Source: Lactuca virosa (Eukaryota; Streptophyta; Magnoliopsida; Asterales; Asteraceae). From it: DNA of 64,000 nt. Below, one piece after another: positions 32,905 to 44,995 of the stretch. The number at the start of each line of letters is the position of its first letter. Positions within the stretch are counted from its first letter, which is position 1. The notes under the pieces are model-generated. The model saw only the letters and a program-made list of their open reading frames with translations, made no database searches and was not told the origin of the DNA. Both the position numbers and the translations under genes were made by a program. Location of the stretch: contig CAKMRJ010000001.1 of NCBI GenBank assembly GCA_928212115.1, forward strand, positions 190,949,232 through 191,013,231. The letters are read 5' to 3'.

Positions 32905-34856
32905 TGTAACATCCCGGGTTTCAGGTATTTTCAAATCCTTCCTTTGGTTTTAAATTATATCATTTTGGTCCTTGGATTGTAAAGATGTAGCCCTAAGAAG
33001 CCTTAGTGGAAAAATGGTAATTTTGGAGTAGGAGTTGTACGCTGAGCGTACATGTGAGTACGCTAAGAGTATTAGGGCGCGCCCTAGTATGCTGGGCGTA
33101 CACATATGTACGCTGGCCGTACTTATGTTCGAGTGAAACCCTAATTTTTAGGGTTTGAGGGGTATTTAAACACCTTTATGGATCATTTAGCCCCATCCTT
33201 TCAGCCTCCAAGCCCTTAAGTCGTTTTTTGGCAAAACCTAACCCCATAAGAGAGTGTGTTGAACTAAAAGTGTGTTCTTTGTGTGCTTAAGGAAGAAAGA
33301 GTTGCATCAAGGAGATTAGAAGTTGAAGTAAGCTTATGGATCTTGGATCATCACCTTCTTGGGAAGCTCCAGAAGGTAAAAAGTTGCTACATTTATGCTT
33401 GGTTTGCTTGCATCTCATTTTATTAGCTTTATGATGTTATTTTTTTCCCAAAAGCCCCATTGTTATGCATGTTTGGTTTTGGACGTTTTGGGTTGTCCTT
33501 TCAGACCCTAGAAAGGGTTCTAAGCCATAAAATGAGGTCCCTTCAGCTAGTTTTGCTCCATGCTTCTTGTAGAAGGTCTTAATGGATTAAGACCAAATAT
33601 TAAGGACCTTTTGGACGTTTGAAGTCATAAAGTTGGAGACTTTATGATTATGGGGTGCATTTGGACCATGGATCGGAAGTTTGGGCTTAAGTGCTTAAGC
33701 CATTAAGAACTTATTGAAGTTTTGGACTCTGGAGGGTACGCCCCGCGTAGAAGGGAGTACGCCACACGTACTCGGTCAACGTCCTCGTAATGTAGTCAAT
33801 GTGAGGCTTGCGTACGCTGAACATACTTTCGGTACGCCCCGTGTACTTACATGGTTCAGCCATTTTCGAGTTAACTCGTCTTGGTTGACTCAGTAGGTTT
33901 ATGGGTTTTGACCAGTTGACTTTGAGTTTGACCATGTTTTACCAAGTTTGACCAAGTTTGACTTTTAAGGGTATTTTGGGTATTATTAGGTTTTGATGGA
34001 ATTGGTCACTTGCTGGTTGTAGGCATTTGAGTTGAGAGCTGAGATTCGGAGTCGGGCCTTATCAGTTTTGTGCTGCTTGTGAGGTGAGTTTTCCTCACTA
34101 TATTTTCGGGTCGAAGGCACCAAGGCCGGCCCATTGGTTTGATAACCTGATATTGATTATATGTTGAGTATGGGATAGATATGCATGCTAGTTTTGATAT
34201 GCTAGTCTAGTAGATCTGTAGGACTGCCTGTGATACTGTCTGTTTATCTGTATATGATAATATATGTTATATGTTAACATATTGTGTGGGTTGGGTTGAG
34301 GTTGTACTGCTCCGTTCTGTAGCCAACAAACCCTGGAGCATACCAGTTATGAGTTGAGGGCCAGGGAGGCCATGACAAACTCATACTGAGGGCTCATAAG
34401 CATTCCAGATACGAGTTGAGGGTCGGGAAGGGCATGCCAGACTCGTACCGAGGGCTTAGTGGTATTCAGTCCGAGGACCGATCAGGATAGGGAGCAAGTC
34501 ATACATAAGTTGTGGGCCCAAGGGGCAAGCCAGACTTATGATATGGGCTCAGGGGTAATCCAGTCTGTTAGTTGTGGACCCATTGCATGTTGTTATTATG
34601 TTTGTGCTATTTGCTTGTGTATTGGTATTTTGGGGGAACTCACCAAGCTTCTGGCTTACAGTTTTGGATTATGTTTCAAGTACCTCAGAGGATCGCGGAA
34701 AGGTGAAGGCGTGATCGTGCACCTCCTCATGTTTTGTTTTCATGATTTTGGGATTTCTATGATATTGAACCTGTTTTTAAAACTATTTGTAAAACAATGA
34801 TGATTTTTGGGTTGTTATAAAAGTTTAATTTTTTCATGAATTTTATTAATGTTACA
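32905..34856 (+). repeat. 3' LTR of the gypsy element
   Basis: 1952 bp, TGTAACATCC to ATGTTACA. Palindromes TGTACGCT-G-AGCGTACA (33036-33052) and TAGGGCGCGCCCTA (33073-33086), further GTACG repeats to 33125, then AAACCCTAATTTTTAGGGTTT-like sequence, then TATA box TATTTAAA about 33168. Donor GAGGTGAGT at 34081-34089. The acceptor seen in the 5' LTR has changed here to TTTCAAG (~34680). A second palindrome cluster lies at 33730-33845. Confidence 0.92.
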
Positions 34857-35100
34857 TCACAAAGCTTTGGCTTACATTTGTGGAATAAATCTTTTTCAGG
34901 TTACCATTGGTGATCAATGGAAGGCGAAGGCATGATTGTACAAACTCATCAACAGCATTGGAGATTCCGCATTTATTGTACTACTCTGATTTTCAAACAA
35001 TTGTATTTTGGAACAAATGAGCTTTCTTAACTTGGGTTTTATGAGATGTTGTTTTAACTTAATTTAAAATGAATTTTTTTTGTGAAAATAGGACATTACA
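34857..35100 (+). repeat. 3' end segment of the interrupted LTR 12630-35100
   Basis: Contains acceptor ATCTTTTTCAG (end 34899), the following GGAAGGCGAAGGC box shared with 27295 and 34690, and the terminus GGACATTACA. Confidence 0.6.
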
Positions 35101-36104
35101 TATTGCATTATAGTGATCCACTGCAATGACAATGTAGTTATGGAAATGTACTAAAACTTATGTAAGAAAGTAAAGGAAATTAACTTAAATGACAATGTAC
35201 TTATGATAATTTACTTAAACTGAAATGACAAGTAAAGGAAACATACTTTAAATACTTGCATTGTTAATCACATAAAAGGGGGTGTTAAAATTAGAACCAA
35301 ACATCCAATTGCTCAACAATCTTATAAATGGCCATTAACTATCAATGTTTAAAAAGGCCTAACTGGATACTAGATGCTGATAAACAATTGGATGGTTGTT
35401 ACCAAAAGTTGATGCAATGTTAATAAAAAGGGAAAGCAAAATACATAGAGCCCATGATACCCCCTCCTAAATACTCATACTCCAAAGTAATGGCTTTCTC
35501 CGTACTAGAACCACCTCCATCCTTGTCATAAACCGTTTTCTTCAACTTCATCTTAGCAATTCTCTCAAAAACCTTCCTTTTCCTGGGCCTCCCAACTTGT
35601 ATATCTTCAATGAAGTCAATCTACCCATCAATTTCCTCATCATCTTTATTGACCCAAGTAGTGGTGAATCCAGAAAGAAAAGTTAGGGGTTGCACTACTA
35701 GAAAAAAAATTCATTTCCAAAGGAAATTTTTGTCACAAAATGGTCAATAAACCGACAAATTTACACTAAATTCACAATTATCTGACTTTGTGATGGATTG
35801 CCAACGGATTCGTGATGCATTTTGACGAATTTTCACTAAAGGTTGGCATACCATTTCCACTGGTGGCACAGGGTTAGGTATCACATCCCTTTTTAAGTTA
35901 TATGCAGTCTCATTAACATCTATATCTTGTACCATATGATGTATTTACGAATTAAAAATATAAAACACAAATGATGCATTTATAAGAAAATAAAATTGGA
36001 GTTGGCATACCATTTCCACTGGCGACATAGTCATAAACTTGTTCCACTATGATTGGAGGTTGAACTGCATTTTATGTGTGTGTGTGTGCGCGCGCGGGGG
36101 GGGC
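35101..36104 (-). pseudogene. Tail fragment of a MULE-type protein
   Basis: On the minus strand, 35600-35450 gives a basic tract VGRPRKRKVFERIAKMKLKK followed by an acidic/Gly stretch. Upstream a Pro/Val segment PPVEMVCQPL occurs twice (about 35850 and 36010). Basic GRPRKRK tails are common at the C-terminus of plant MULE transposases, and this piece lies in line with the transposase remnants at 41877-42258 and 60979-62183 once insertions are removed. Stops break the frame. 35101-35440 shows only ATGACAATGTACTTA-like short repeats. The assignment is tentative. Confidence 0.35.
35693..35840 (+). mobile_element. CACTA-like transposon end fragment
   Basis: CACTACTAGAAAAAAAA is typical of a CACTA (En/Spm) terminal inverted repeat. 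It is followed by subterminal sequence (ACCGACAAATTTAC, TTGTGATGGATTG). It interrupts the MULE-tail repeat. No matching right end is visible, so it is a truncated or very small non-autonomous copy. Confidence 0.4.
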
Positions 36105-36923
36105 TCTTGTGTAACATCCTCAAATTCACGGTCATTTTAAAAAATTTATTATGCTTATTTTAAAACAGAGTATTTCTTTTGTTGCGTAATTGGTCCCAAA
36201 AATATTATTTCAATGTGAGATAATATTAACATTAAACATTTTCGAAGAAACGTTCAGTATTGATATCTATTCAAAACTTGGGATGTCATAACTAATACAA
36301 AACATAAGCATAAATAGATCTTACATTAATTTATACTAATGATCTGCGTCTCCTTTAATCTCTCGATGTAATGCATCTTCGCATCAATACTTGTGATACA
36401 AATAAACTGAGTGGGTTAGGTTGAGAAACCTGGTGAGATACATAGGGTTTTCAACCAACAATAATATAGTTAATTTTTTTATTCACATATATCATGTCAA
36501 ACAATTAACCCAATTACTCATTCCCTTTTTCCTTTATGTATTCTTCCCTAAGTATTTACCCTAAGGGTCATCTCCTACATTGCATTTACATATCATCGCC
36601 TACATCACATTTCCTTATATGTTTGTTGCTAAGGACTTTTCCTAATGATTATCGCCTATATCATATTGACAGTACTATTTTGAGGATTACTCCCCCAATA
36701 CGTCTCCAGTAAGGGTTAGAGTATCATCTCATGAATACGTAGTTACTACATCACCTGAACTCGTAATCACCTACAGAATGAGCCTGCTAGTGTTTCCACA
36801 TGACTTGTTTAGATTAGTCAGTGGTTGCCATATATACTCCGATAGATGACTACATCGCAAGTCAAGGTTAGGCCATCTCCTAGTCATCTCTTATTTATCA
36901 TCACCTATGTATCATCTCCTATA

Positions 36924-37871
36924 TGTTGGGTTTTTAGTTCAAAAATAGTTTCATAAACAAGAAAAATATAGCAATGGAAGACTTTAATTTTTGAAATAAC
37001 ATAAACATTTTATACCCACTAAGGATCTTCTTGCAAGTTATAGAAAGATTAAACACCAACCAAAGGAAGGATGAAGAAATAACAACCATTGTAGTTCGTT
37101 GGGTCCTCTTGGGAGGCTTGGAAGTTGATGAAGAATGTGGAACCTTTGACACACCAACAATGACTCAACTTGATGTAGATGCTAGTCCAAAACTCTTAAA
37201 CTCTTAATCTTGAAGTTCATAACCAAAGTATGAACTTCAAGAGAGTTAATACAAGTAGCTTCTAACCTTCTAACACTTTTGCAAGAGAAGAGTGAGAGAG
37301 ATAAGAGAGATTTTGGTCATTTCATCAAGCATAAGAATGAATCTCCTAGCCTTAAGCAAGCCCCTTATTTATATGCATAAAGTGAAGGCATTAACCATTC
37401 GATACTTTCACTTCAGACAAGCTTGTCCCCTAAAGCATACTTGTCTCCCCATGCTTTTAATTCTTTTGAATAAACTAATGGAAAAGCCATACTCTTATTC
37501 TTTTTATGCAAATCTCGAAAATTGCATAAAGAAGAGGAAAGTTAGTTTAAATTTTATAAACTCAAGGTTTATAAAATATAAATTGTCTTTTGAGTAAAAG
37601 ACAAAAGGTTTTCAACTAGTCCAAAAAGTTTTGCATGACTTATTAATTCATACCATATGAAATAATATAATGTTACTTGCTAATGAAAATTATTATTTCC
37701 ATGAAACAAATAATTTCCAATTTAATTATAAGATTTTTATTGAATATTTATTAAAATCAATTTCTAATAAATAGTCAATTGTATCAAGTTGTTGTTAGTG
37801 TGACCCATTAGTATCATATGTTATTTAGCAATATCACTTTAATATGACTCTTGAGCATACTGGACCTTTCA
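36924..37871 (-). repeat. Copia-like solo LTR, TSD CTATA
   Basis: TGTTGGGTTTTTAG to GGACCTTTCA, 948 bp, flanked by CTATA at 36919-36923 and 37872-37876. The minus-strand sequence has a TATA-like ATATAAATAAG near 37370. It resembles the LTR at 7889 in its end sequence. Confidence 0.85.
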
Positions 37872-38026
37872 CTATATACCATCACCTATTACTACCCAAT
37901 ACATATTTATAAGTCTATAATACTTATATGATTAGATCAGTTAAACAACATCTCATAATATCTTATCTAACACATAATATTCTCAGCATAGATAATAAGC
38001 ACATAATCATGTAATTATCTAGATAC

Positions 38027-38030
<4 letters not shown>

Positions 38031-38074
<44 letters not shown>
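38031..38074. repeat. (TA)n microsatellite
   Basis: Uninterrupted TA repeat of 44 bp within LTR sequence. Confidence 0.98.
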
Positions 38075-38076
<2 letters not shown>

Positions 38077-38693
38077 ATGAAAGTAACTATGCACTCACTT
38101 GTTAAATTGATGACCCGAAACTCGAACATCGTTTCGCTTCTAGCAACTGTCTTTTCCTTTGACGTAACCTAGTATCATTATCACTAAGTCTTAGTCTAAT
38201 ATTTTTTACGACCAATTATTAGTCTAGATTCATCATTAATTGAATGTCAGCTGATAAGGGACAACCAAGTAAGATCATATCGGAGGTAGGGTCTGTTTGG
38301 CATACATAGTATACTGTTTGGAAAGATCACTTTAAACACCTCACTAAATCTAGCCTTTCCATCATCCCCGTATGTAGATCAATTAGTATAACGACTTGGA
38401 GTCACAGATGAATCTTGTTTATATGTTCATAATAACGATAACGAACTTAAACATAAGTTATACTTAAAGCACAGTAAGCATAACTCAACTTATATGTGGT
38501 TTAGCGAGAAACCGGACTTTGCATGGGCATAACTTCTAAACTGAAAGCTCTATTTCTCGGGACTTTCCGACACTCCGGAGCTTCACTACTAACACTTAGG
38601 AAGTTCTATAGAAAGTCCTTGGGACCTTGAGAGGGTTTTGGAAGAGAAATGATGAAAAGGTGTGAAGAAATGAGTGAAATTCGGCTTCTATTT

Positions 38694-41017
38694 TGTAATG
38701 CCCGTGTTTCTAGGCTAGGCATTAATACTGATATGATAGTCTAGGTTAAACTTTGTAACTCATTTTGAAGAAATGAAAAGGAATTATGTGAATATTATGT
38801 GTTTTATGTGTTTTATGCTTAATTACTAGGATTTAATTAATTAAGAATAAAAATGAGCGTCGAAAATAAATATTAGACAAAGCCGATATCTATTAAGAAA
38901 GTTGTAGTGGTCGTGACAAGGATTACGGATATATAAAGAATACCAAAATCCGAGTTATAACGAAGAAGTTATGACCTGTCGAAGTTTCACGACAAAACCG
39001 GCACGGTGCCGAATGACGTAAAAAGTGAGTTTTTGATAAAATACTTTTTAGCCTTAGTGATCTAAACAAAAGTCGTAGTGTTCGTTAAACCGAGAGTATG
39101 TATAAAAAGAATGCCTAAATCTGACTTCGTATGAGAAAGTTATGATTTTTCGAAGTTTCAGCTTAGCAGTAGACAGCTAAAAACTCGAATTTTAGATCGA
39201 GTGATTTTTAGCTGACACAACCTAAATGAGAATCGAAGGTCTCGTCAATAGTATTACAACGGTAAAAAGACAGACGAAAACGGACGTCGGATGAAGAAGT
39301 TATGAATTTTTAACGGATTTCCTGTCCCGGTCTGTTAAAAATAATAATATAAAAATTAAAGTCAAAATTAGCCGATGAAGTCTAAACGAAAGTTGTAGAG
39401 CGTAATTTTACCTACGCGTGCATATAAAGAACGTCAAAAAAGGAGCTCGTATGCGAAAGTTATGGATTTTAGAAGTTTTGGCATAAAAATCGAGAAAAAT
39501 TGTCAAATCCGAGAAATTTCACAAGGTGGACTTTGGCCACGTCACCTTCGCTGCATGTGTGCCACGTGTCCGAAATCTGCTGAGTCATCCGAGACGTGTC
39601 GCCTGCCCTCGCATCCGAAGCCGCGGTCCAGTAGCGATCCGACACGTGCCTTCTAATGACGCATCCGAGCCTCGCAGGTGAGCCACGAAACCCCCCTCCT
39701 CGGACCTAGACCTCGGTCCAATCAGAGATCAGCAGCGAGACCCTCGCACGTGCAAGCCATGTGCTGCCCCTTCGGATCTGCTGACGCGTGGAGGCTTATC
39801 AGCCCTTGGATCAGGAGCCTCGCCCCTATAAATAGGAGGGTGCGAGACCTCCCGGGGAATATTTGGAAATTTGTCACTTTTAGCCCCTCTTTCAATATTT
39901 CTTTCATTCCAACTTCCCCCAAAGCCCCGGTATCATACCAAACACCCGAAACACGTCCCGAAGTGCCCGAGAAGCCCTAGAAATTTCTCTTTTCGGTTTT
40001 GAAGCCCGACCTCGCAGAGCCCGGTTTCTCAATAAAACTTCCGGTTTTATTAGAAACGAACGTTTTAGGAAACGAAGTGCTGCCCGATTATCATCAAATC
40101 ATGTGAGTGTGTAGTCACTTTCATCTTACATCTAGATATGAAGTATTTTCTATAAAATACGTGCTAAGTGTAATTATATTAAGTGTTTATTTGAGGTGAC
40201 TGTTGAACAGATGTTTTATACAAGTTTTAAACTGTATATGTATTTTATCTACGAATATGTTGGGTAGAACATGGGTAGATGAAATAGTCGATGTGTGTTA
40301 AAATGGTGAGAGGCCTCGATGTTGTTGTTGTTGTTGTTGTAGTCGTCTAGCGGAGTATAGATGACGACCACGGACCTTTCTAGACAGTCCGGTGGCACAC
40401 TAGCAGGTTCGCAACTTGTAGGTGTTGATGAACTAAATGTTCATTGGCGTACTCCATCCCCCTCATGGTTGCCTTTAGGACATGTATGGATGAGGAGACC
40501 CCTTAGCAGTAGTGTCCATCCCGACGATATTCCTTAGGCTAGATCCCTTGTGATAGGTGTTTAGGGACGTAAAGTGAGGACAACAGGAATGGGTAATCAG
40601 GGTTATTGTTGATTGGTGAACTTAATAAGTTTATTATTATTGTGGGTTGAAAACCCTATATGCTCACCAGGCTCCCAAGCCTGACCCACTCAGCTTTTTA
40701 TGTTACAGGTAGTGGACCCCGAGCATAGTCGGAGGACGATGAGAGATTTTTTATTATAGGCCAGTAGTTGTAAATAACTGTAATAAGGCTTATAATGTCT
40801 TGTTTATGCTTTTGATCTGTATCGGAACATGACATCCCCAGGTTTTGATATGAAATAAAATTGTATATTTCTTATAGAAAGGTTTTGATAAACTTTTATC
40901 ATGTTTTGTTGTGGGGACCAATTCCGCAACATCTCTTAAAAGGGTTTCTCTGATTTTATTTTTAAAAAGCATAAATTAAATCGGTCTTTTCTGGCCGAGA
41001 AATTAGGGGATGTCACA
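38694..41017 (+). repeat. Solo LTR, plus sense, TSD TATTT
   Basis: TGTAATGCCCGTG to GGGGATGTCACA, 2324 bp, flanked by TATTT at 38689-38693 and 41018-41022. Order: U3 units anchored at 38967, 39138, 39298 and 39458 (spacings 171, 160, 160), a CTCGC/CCTCG-rich block (39500-39815), TATA box TATAAATA (39827-39834), donor ATGTGAGT (40101-40108), a (GTT)n run (~40322-40340), the box TGACCCACTCAG and acceptor TATGTTACAG (end 40707). Same family as 52162-54680. Confidence 0.95.
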
Positions 41018-41876
41018 TATTTATAGGCTGCCAAGAGGCCCAGTATGTTGGGCGTACTCAAATTATGTTGGGCATACTCAAATTATGTTGGGTGTACTAG
41101 GGTCCACGTGTCATCATCTGGTGGAAAGCCATGGGGAGAACGGTGTGTGCCAGATCGCGACACGTACCGAGCCTTGGTTAATCCGAAAATTAATTATCTT
41201 GTAAAATTCATAACTTTCGTATAAGAGCTTTATTTTTGACGTTCTTTAAATTTGTGCGTAGCTATCGACGAGATCTATAACTTTCGTTTAGGCTCCGTCA
41301 GCTAATTTTGACTTTATTTTTAAAGTTATATTTTAACAAACTTAGACAGATAAATTCCGTTAAAAATTCATAACGTTGTCATCCGACGTCCGTTTTTTAC
41401 TGTCATTATATCATTGAGCTCCTATTAATAAGATCTCCAATATTGTTTAGATTGTTTCGGCTAATAATCAACCAATCTAAAATTCGATTTTTTGAGTTGT
41501 ATATTGCTACGCTGAATCTTCGAAAAATCATAATGTCCTCTAATGAAGTCAGATTTGGACGTTCTATATATGCACACTCTCGGTTTAACGACTACTATGA
41601 CTTTTGTTTAGATCACTAAGGCTAAAAGGTACTTTATCAAAAATTTACTTTTTACGATATGCAGAGTAGTGCCAGTTTAATCGCAAAACTTCAATGGGTC
41701 ATAACTTCTTTGTTATAAATTGGATTTCATCATTCCTTATATGTACAGAATACTTGTCACATATACTATAACTATTGTTAAGATTATTTTTCCTAAATAA
41801 TCTTCTATAAAAAGGTCATTTTTAACGCTTATTATCTCTAAATTGGCTAGCCCGAATATGCAGGTGTTACATCTTG

Positions 41877-42258
41877 AAACATATCATCTAGAGTTTCCTG
41901 ATAATGATCATCCTCTTGTATAGTTTTTTGAACACTTGCATTAACTTGTGTAGTTTCAACATCTACACTTACTTGAACATCAGCTTATGTAGTTGCTTAA
42001 ACATCTCATGTAACTTCACCCTATTCACTTGCTTAAACCTGTGCAGTTGCTTCAACCTCTTCACTTACTTGAACATCATCCTAAACATTTGCATTAACCC
42101 CAGTAGTTTCAACCTCTTCATCGTGTGAACTTGCTTGGACATCTCATATTGCATTAACTTCAATAGTTGCTTGATTTGAGGTTCCTTCTTCATCCTTGTT
42201 TCTCTTTCTATTACTTTTCATTATAAGCTTAACTTTCCTTTGATTTGAGGTTCCTTCT
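41877..42258 (-). pseudogene. Low-complexity tail of the MULE transposase
   Basis: Minus-strand translation from 42258 runs DGEGTSNQRKVKLIMKSN, then degenerate Val/Thr/Ala repeats (EVNA, VETT, VQVS) with several stops. A GGTTCCTTCTYCATC repeat (42180 and 42250) shows in the DNA. It joins 60979 in frame when the insertion with TSD CCATC is removed: the GRPKRDGN segment is followed by DGEGTSNQ. It is therefore the C-terminal tail of the same gene. Confidence 0.5.
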
Positions 42259-42263
42259 CCATC

Positions 42264-42597
42264 TGTGGCATCCTCTAATTTTCGAAACCAAAAAGAACTT
42301 TCTTTACGCTTTAAAAATCATAATATTTTATTTGCGGAAAATCCTAGTATATAAAAATATTTTGAGAACAAGATTGTCTCAAATAAAATCCTAAGGATGT
42401 CATAAGCAATATAGATACATAAGTTACATTGTAAAGACCTATTGGTCCTAAACACCATTGCATGCTTTCTATTAATCACTCAACATGCTAATCAATTCAC
42501 ATTAGCTTAAGCCTTGATACCCCTTGATGCATACAAACTGAGTGGGTCAGGTTGGGAAACCCGATGAGTACATAGGGATTTCAATCCCACAATGTTA

Positions 42598-42669
<72 letters not shown>

Positions 42670-44980
42670 ATATCTTAAACCTTCAAAACAATATGTAGAT
42701 ATATTTCCGATTTGGATATATATAAAACCTCATACCTATACATACCCACCCTAATCGATCCTCACAGATCCTATTCCACGATTATCAAGAAGATAAACCG
42801 TTTAAGTACACCGATATGGGCTTCCTTAGCTGGTGAAAGTCATAACGGCATGTAATCCATCAAAATATTTGAACAATATGGTATCCTATTTCATCTATGT
42901 ATGTGGGTTATAAACCCACACTAGCAACGTAATTCACAAGACCATCTAGAATGATCAAGTGTTGTCAACTTACTCTGGGAAATGACCATACATACCATTA
43001 CAGTTTCCTAACTTGGACCCACCATTTCTGATCATCCAAAAAGGAATACGATTTGTACTCCGGTACATATTTCGTACCATCAACACCTGAACGTTCCATG
43101 GAACAGACCTCTACTCGTCGTTCCTAACTTATACACACATTCACTGAATGAGACTACCCGATAGCAAATTTAATTGAACTATGTATCTATTAATAAGTCT
43201 TATCTTATTAACAGGCAAAACTATTAGGCTCTCAATACCAACTTTGTTTAGACAACATTATCCTAATTTAATTTATATTTTTAACACAGAGTATTTAGGT
43301 ATTAATATACTATTATCTTTCTCTTTAATAATACTTCTATTATTATTATCACATTATATATATATATATATATATATATCTTAAAACATATAGAACCATA
43401 TCTGGTTCACATATCGTATATCATCAAATACATTTCTAACAGATAATCCAGGCAATAAGCATATAGCTCACGTACAAAAATTTTGATACATATTTAATAA
43501 TATAATTAATACTTGTATTAAAATCATGTTCATGAAAAGTATTATGCACTCACCTGACTTAGGTGGGTGACCGGAGAATTCGGCAGCGCTCCGCCTAACA
43601 CCTTGACTTTTCCTTTGACGTAACCTAACTACGATTTATACTCAGTTTTAGTCTGATATTCCTAGTGACTAATGATAGTCTAGATTCCTCATTAATCCCA
43701 ATGTCTACATCAAGATCTATCAAGTAAAGAATAACCGGGTAGGATCATATCAGAGGTGGGGTCCATTTGGTATACATAGATACTGCTTAGATATCCCACT
43801 TTAAGCACCTCACTAAATCCAACCTAGACATCATTTCCATAAGTATATCAATCAGTATAATGACTTGAATCACTGATAAATCTTATTTATAGGTTCAGAA
43901 TAACTATTATGAGTATAAATATAAGTTACACTTGAAATAAAATAAGTGTTGCTTAACTTACAGAAATTTTAGCGAAAAATGGGAAAATTGCGTTGGCAGA
44001 ACTCCGACCTGACAGCTACTAATTCTGGACACTCAGAGACTACCAATCTTCTTCAAAATACTCTAACTATTAGGAATTTTTGAGATTATAACTCGGAGAA
44101 TCAGAAGGAGGGTTTAGAAAGGGGTGAGAAAACAAATGAAGGTCACTGGAAATTTATAGGGAGAAAATTGGGTTGCGCGTCACACCCAGAATAGAAGTGT
44201 GTCGCGCCCTAGCTTGGTCAGCCTCCCAGGGTGTGACACATGTCATTTAGCCGGTGGAGCAACGTGGAAGCTTCTAGAAGGCGCGCGTGCATGAGCGAAT
44301 TTCCTGATTTTCAAAAATATGTATCTTCTTCATACGAGCTCCGTTTTCGACGTTCTTTATATCCACGTGTAGGTATCGACGATATCTAAAACCTTCATCC
44401 AGATTACGTCGGTTAATTCTCACTTTATTTTTAATGTTATATTTTTAACAGGCTTAGACTGTTAAAGTCCGTGTAAAAATCATAACTCTCACATACGACA
44501 TCCGTTCTCGATTGTCTTTGTATCGATGGACTCCTATTAACGAGATCTTCGACTCTTGTTTATATTGTTTCGGCTAATAATCAACCAATCTAAAATTCGA
44601 TTTTTGTGCTAAAGTTGCGCTGAAACTTTCTAAAAATCATAACTTCCTCATATGAAGTCAGATTTTGGTGTTCTCTATATGCACGCCCTTCGTTTTACGA
44701 TTACTATGACTTTAATTTAGATTGCTTAGGCTAATAAGCAATCTATTTAAAATTCACTTTTTACAATACAGATAGCCGCATCAGTTAAATCGCGAAACTT
44801 CGAAGAAGCATAACTTCTTCATGTGAAGTCAGATTTAAGAGTTCCTTATTTGTATGGAATCCTTGTCATATATATTATAAATTTGGTTAAGGTACTTTAT
44901 CCTAAATAACCTTCTATCAAAATTTCATTTTTATCGCTTATTATATTTTAATTGTCTAGCCCAAAGTTGTGGGCTTTACA
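42264..44980 (-). repeat. 3' LTR of element C
   Basis: From TGTGGCATCCTC to GTGGGCTTTACA. Minus-strand order: U3 units anchored near 44810, 44639, 44482 and 44331, imperfect GCGCGTCACAC/GTGTGTCGCGC palindrome (44175-44211), TATA in CCTATAAATT (~44154), donor AGGTGAGT (43548-43555) and box TGACCCACTCAG (~42537-42548). Just outside, ATCCCCCCCCCCTTAGGATG (44983-45003) is the polypurine tract on the minus strand. Confidence 0.85.
42602..42673. repeat. (TA)n microsatellite
   Basis: About 70 bp of TA repeat in the 3' LTR of element C. The homologous tracts lie at 47974-48004 and 59455-59499, and another run at 43354-43379. Confidence 0.98.
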
Positions 44981-44995
44981 ATTATCCCCCCCCCC

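Larger units (their letters stand above)
23528..34856 (+). mobile_element. Degenerate Ty3/gypsy (chromovirus-like) retrotransposon
   Basis: LTRs at 23528-27461 (holding a 2.4-kb solo LTR) and 32905-34856, an iMet primer site, gag, protease, reverse transcriptase, RNase H, integrase and a polypurine tract, in the Ty3/gypsy order. The frames carry many stops and frameshifts. The two LTRs differ at several percent of sites and by a ~0.5-kb indel, so the insertion is not recent. I could not find a clean TSD. The C-terminal tail of integrase (RPVAILERKV...VPLVKV...) resembles chromoviruses of the Tekay/Del type. That lineage call is from memory. Confidence 0.9.
12630..35100 (+). repeat. Plus-strand LTR opened by three nested insertions
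   Basis: It starts TGTAACCCCG (12630) and ends GGACATTACA (35100). Flanks TATAG (12625-12629) and TATTG (35101-35105) match at four of five bases. Removing the insertions 13153-15446, 16554-23458 and 23528-34856 leaves about 1.95 kb in the right order: palindromes (for example 12798-12810), TATA box TATTTAAG (12855-12862), donor GTGAGT (16038-16043) and acceptor CTTTTTCAG (ending 34899). It is probably a solo LTR. Confidence 0.6.
36110..41871 (-). repeat. Solo LTR, minus sense, TSD TCTTG, with two nested solo LTRs
   Basis: TGTAACATCCTC to CAGGTGTTACA, flanked by TCTTG at 36105-36109 and 41872-41876. It contains solo LTRs at 36924-37871 and 38694-41017. Minus-strand order: U3 units anchored at 41701, 41530, 41370 and 41210, a GTTGGGCGTACT palindrome-like block (41045-41100), donor AAGTGAGT (38093-38100) and a CCCACTCAG-type box (~36405). 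Its TATA region lies near the nested insertion. A TG/CG run and G-tract lie just outside (36075-36103). Confidence 0.85.

Noticed and set aside
23528..34856. Clean 5-bp target duplication for the gypsy element
   Set aside because: TAACT before the 5' LTR and TCACA after the 3' LTR do not match; no TSD is claimed.
35744..35935. 63-codon minus-strand frame as a separate gene
   Set aside because: It overlaps the CACTA-like end and is part of the repeated MULE tail.
42542..42754. Open frame rich in Tyr-Ile repeats
   Set aside because: Translation of a TA microsatellite.
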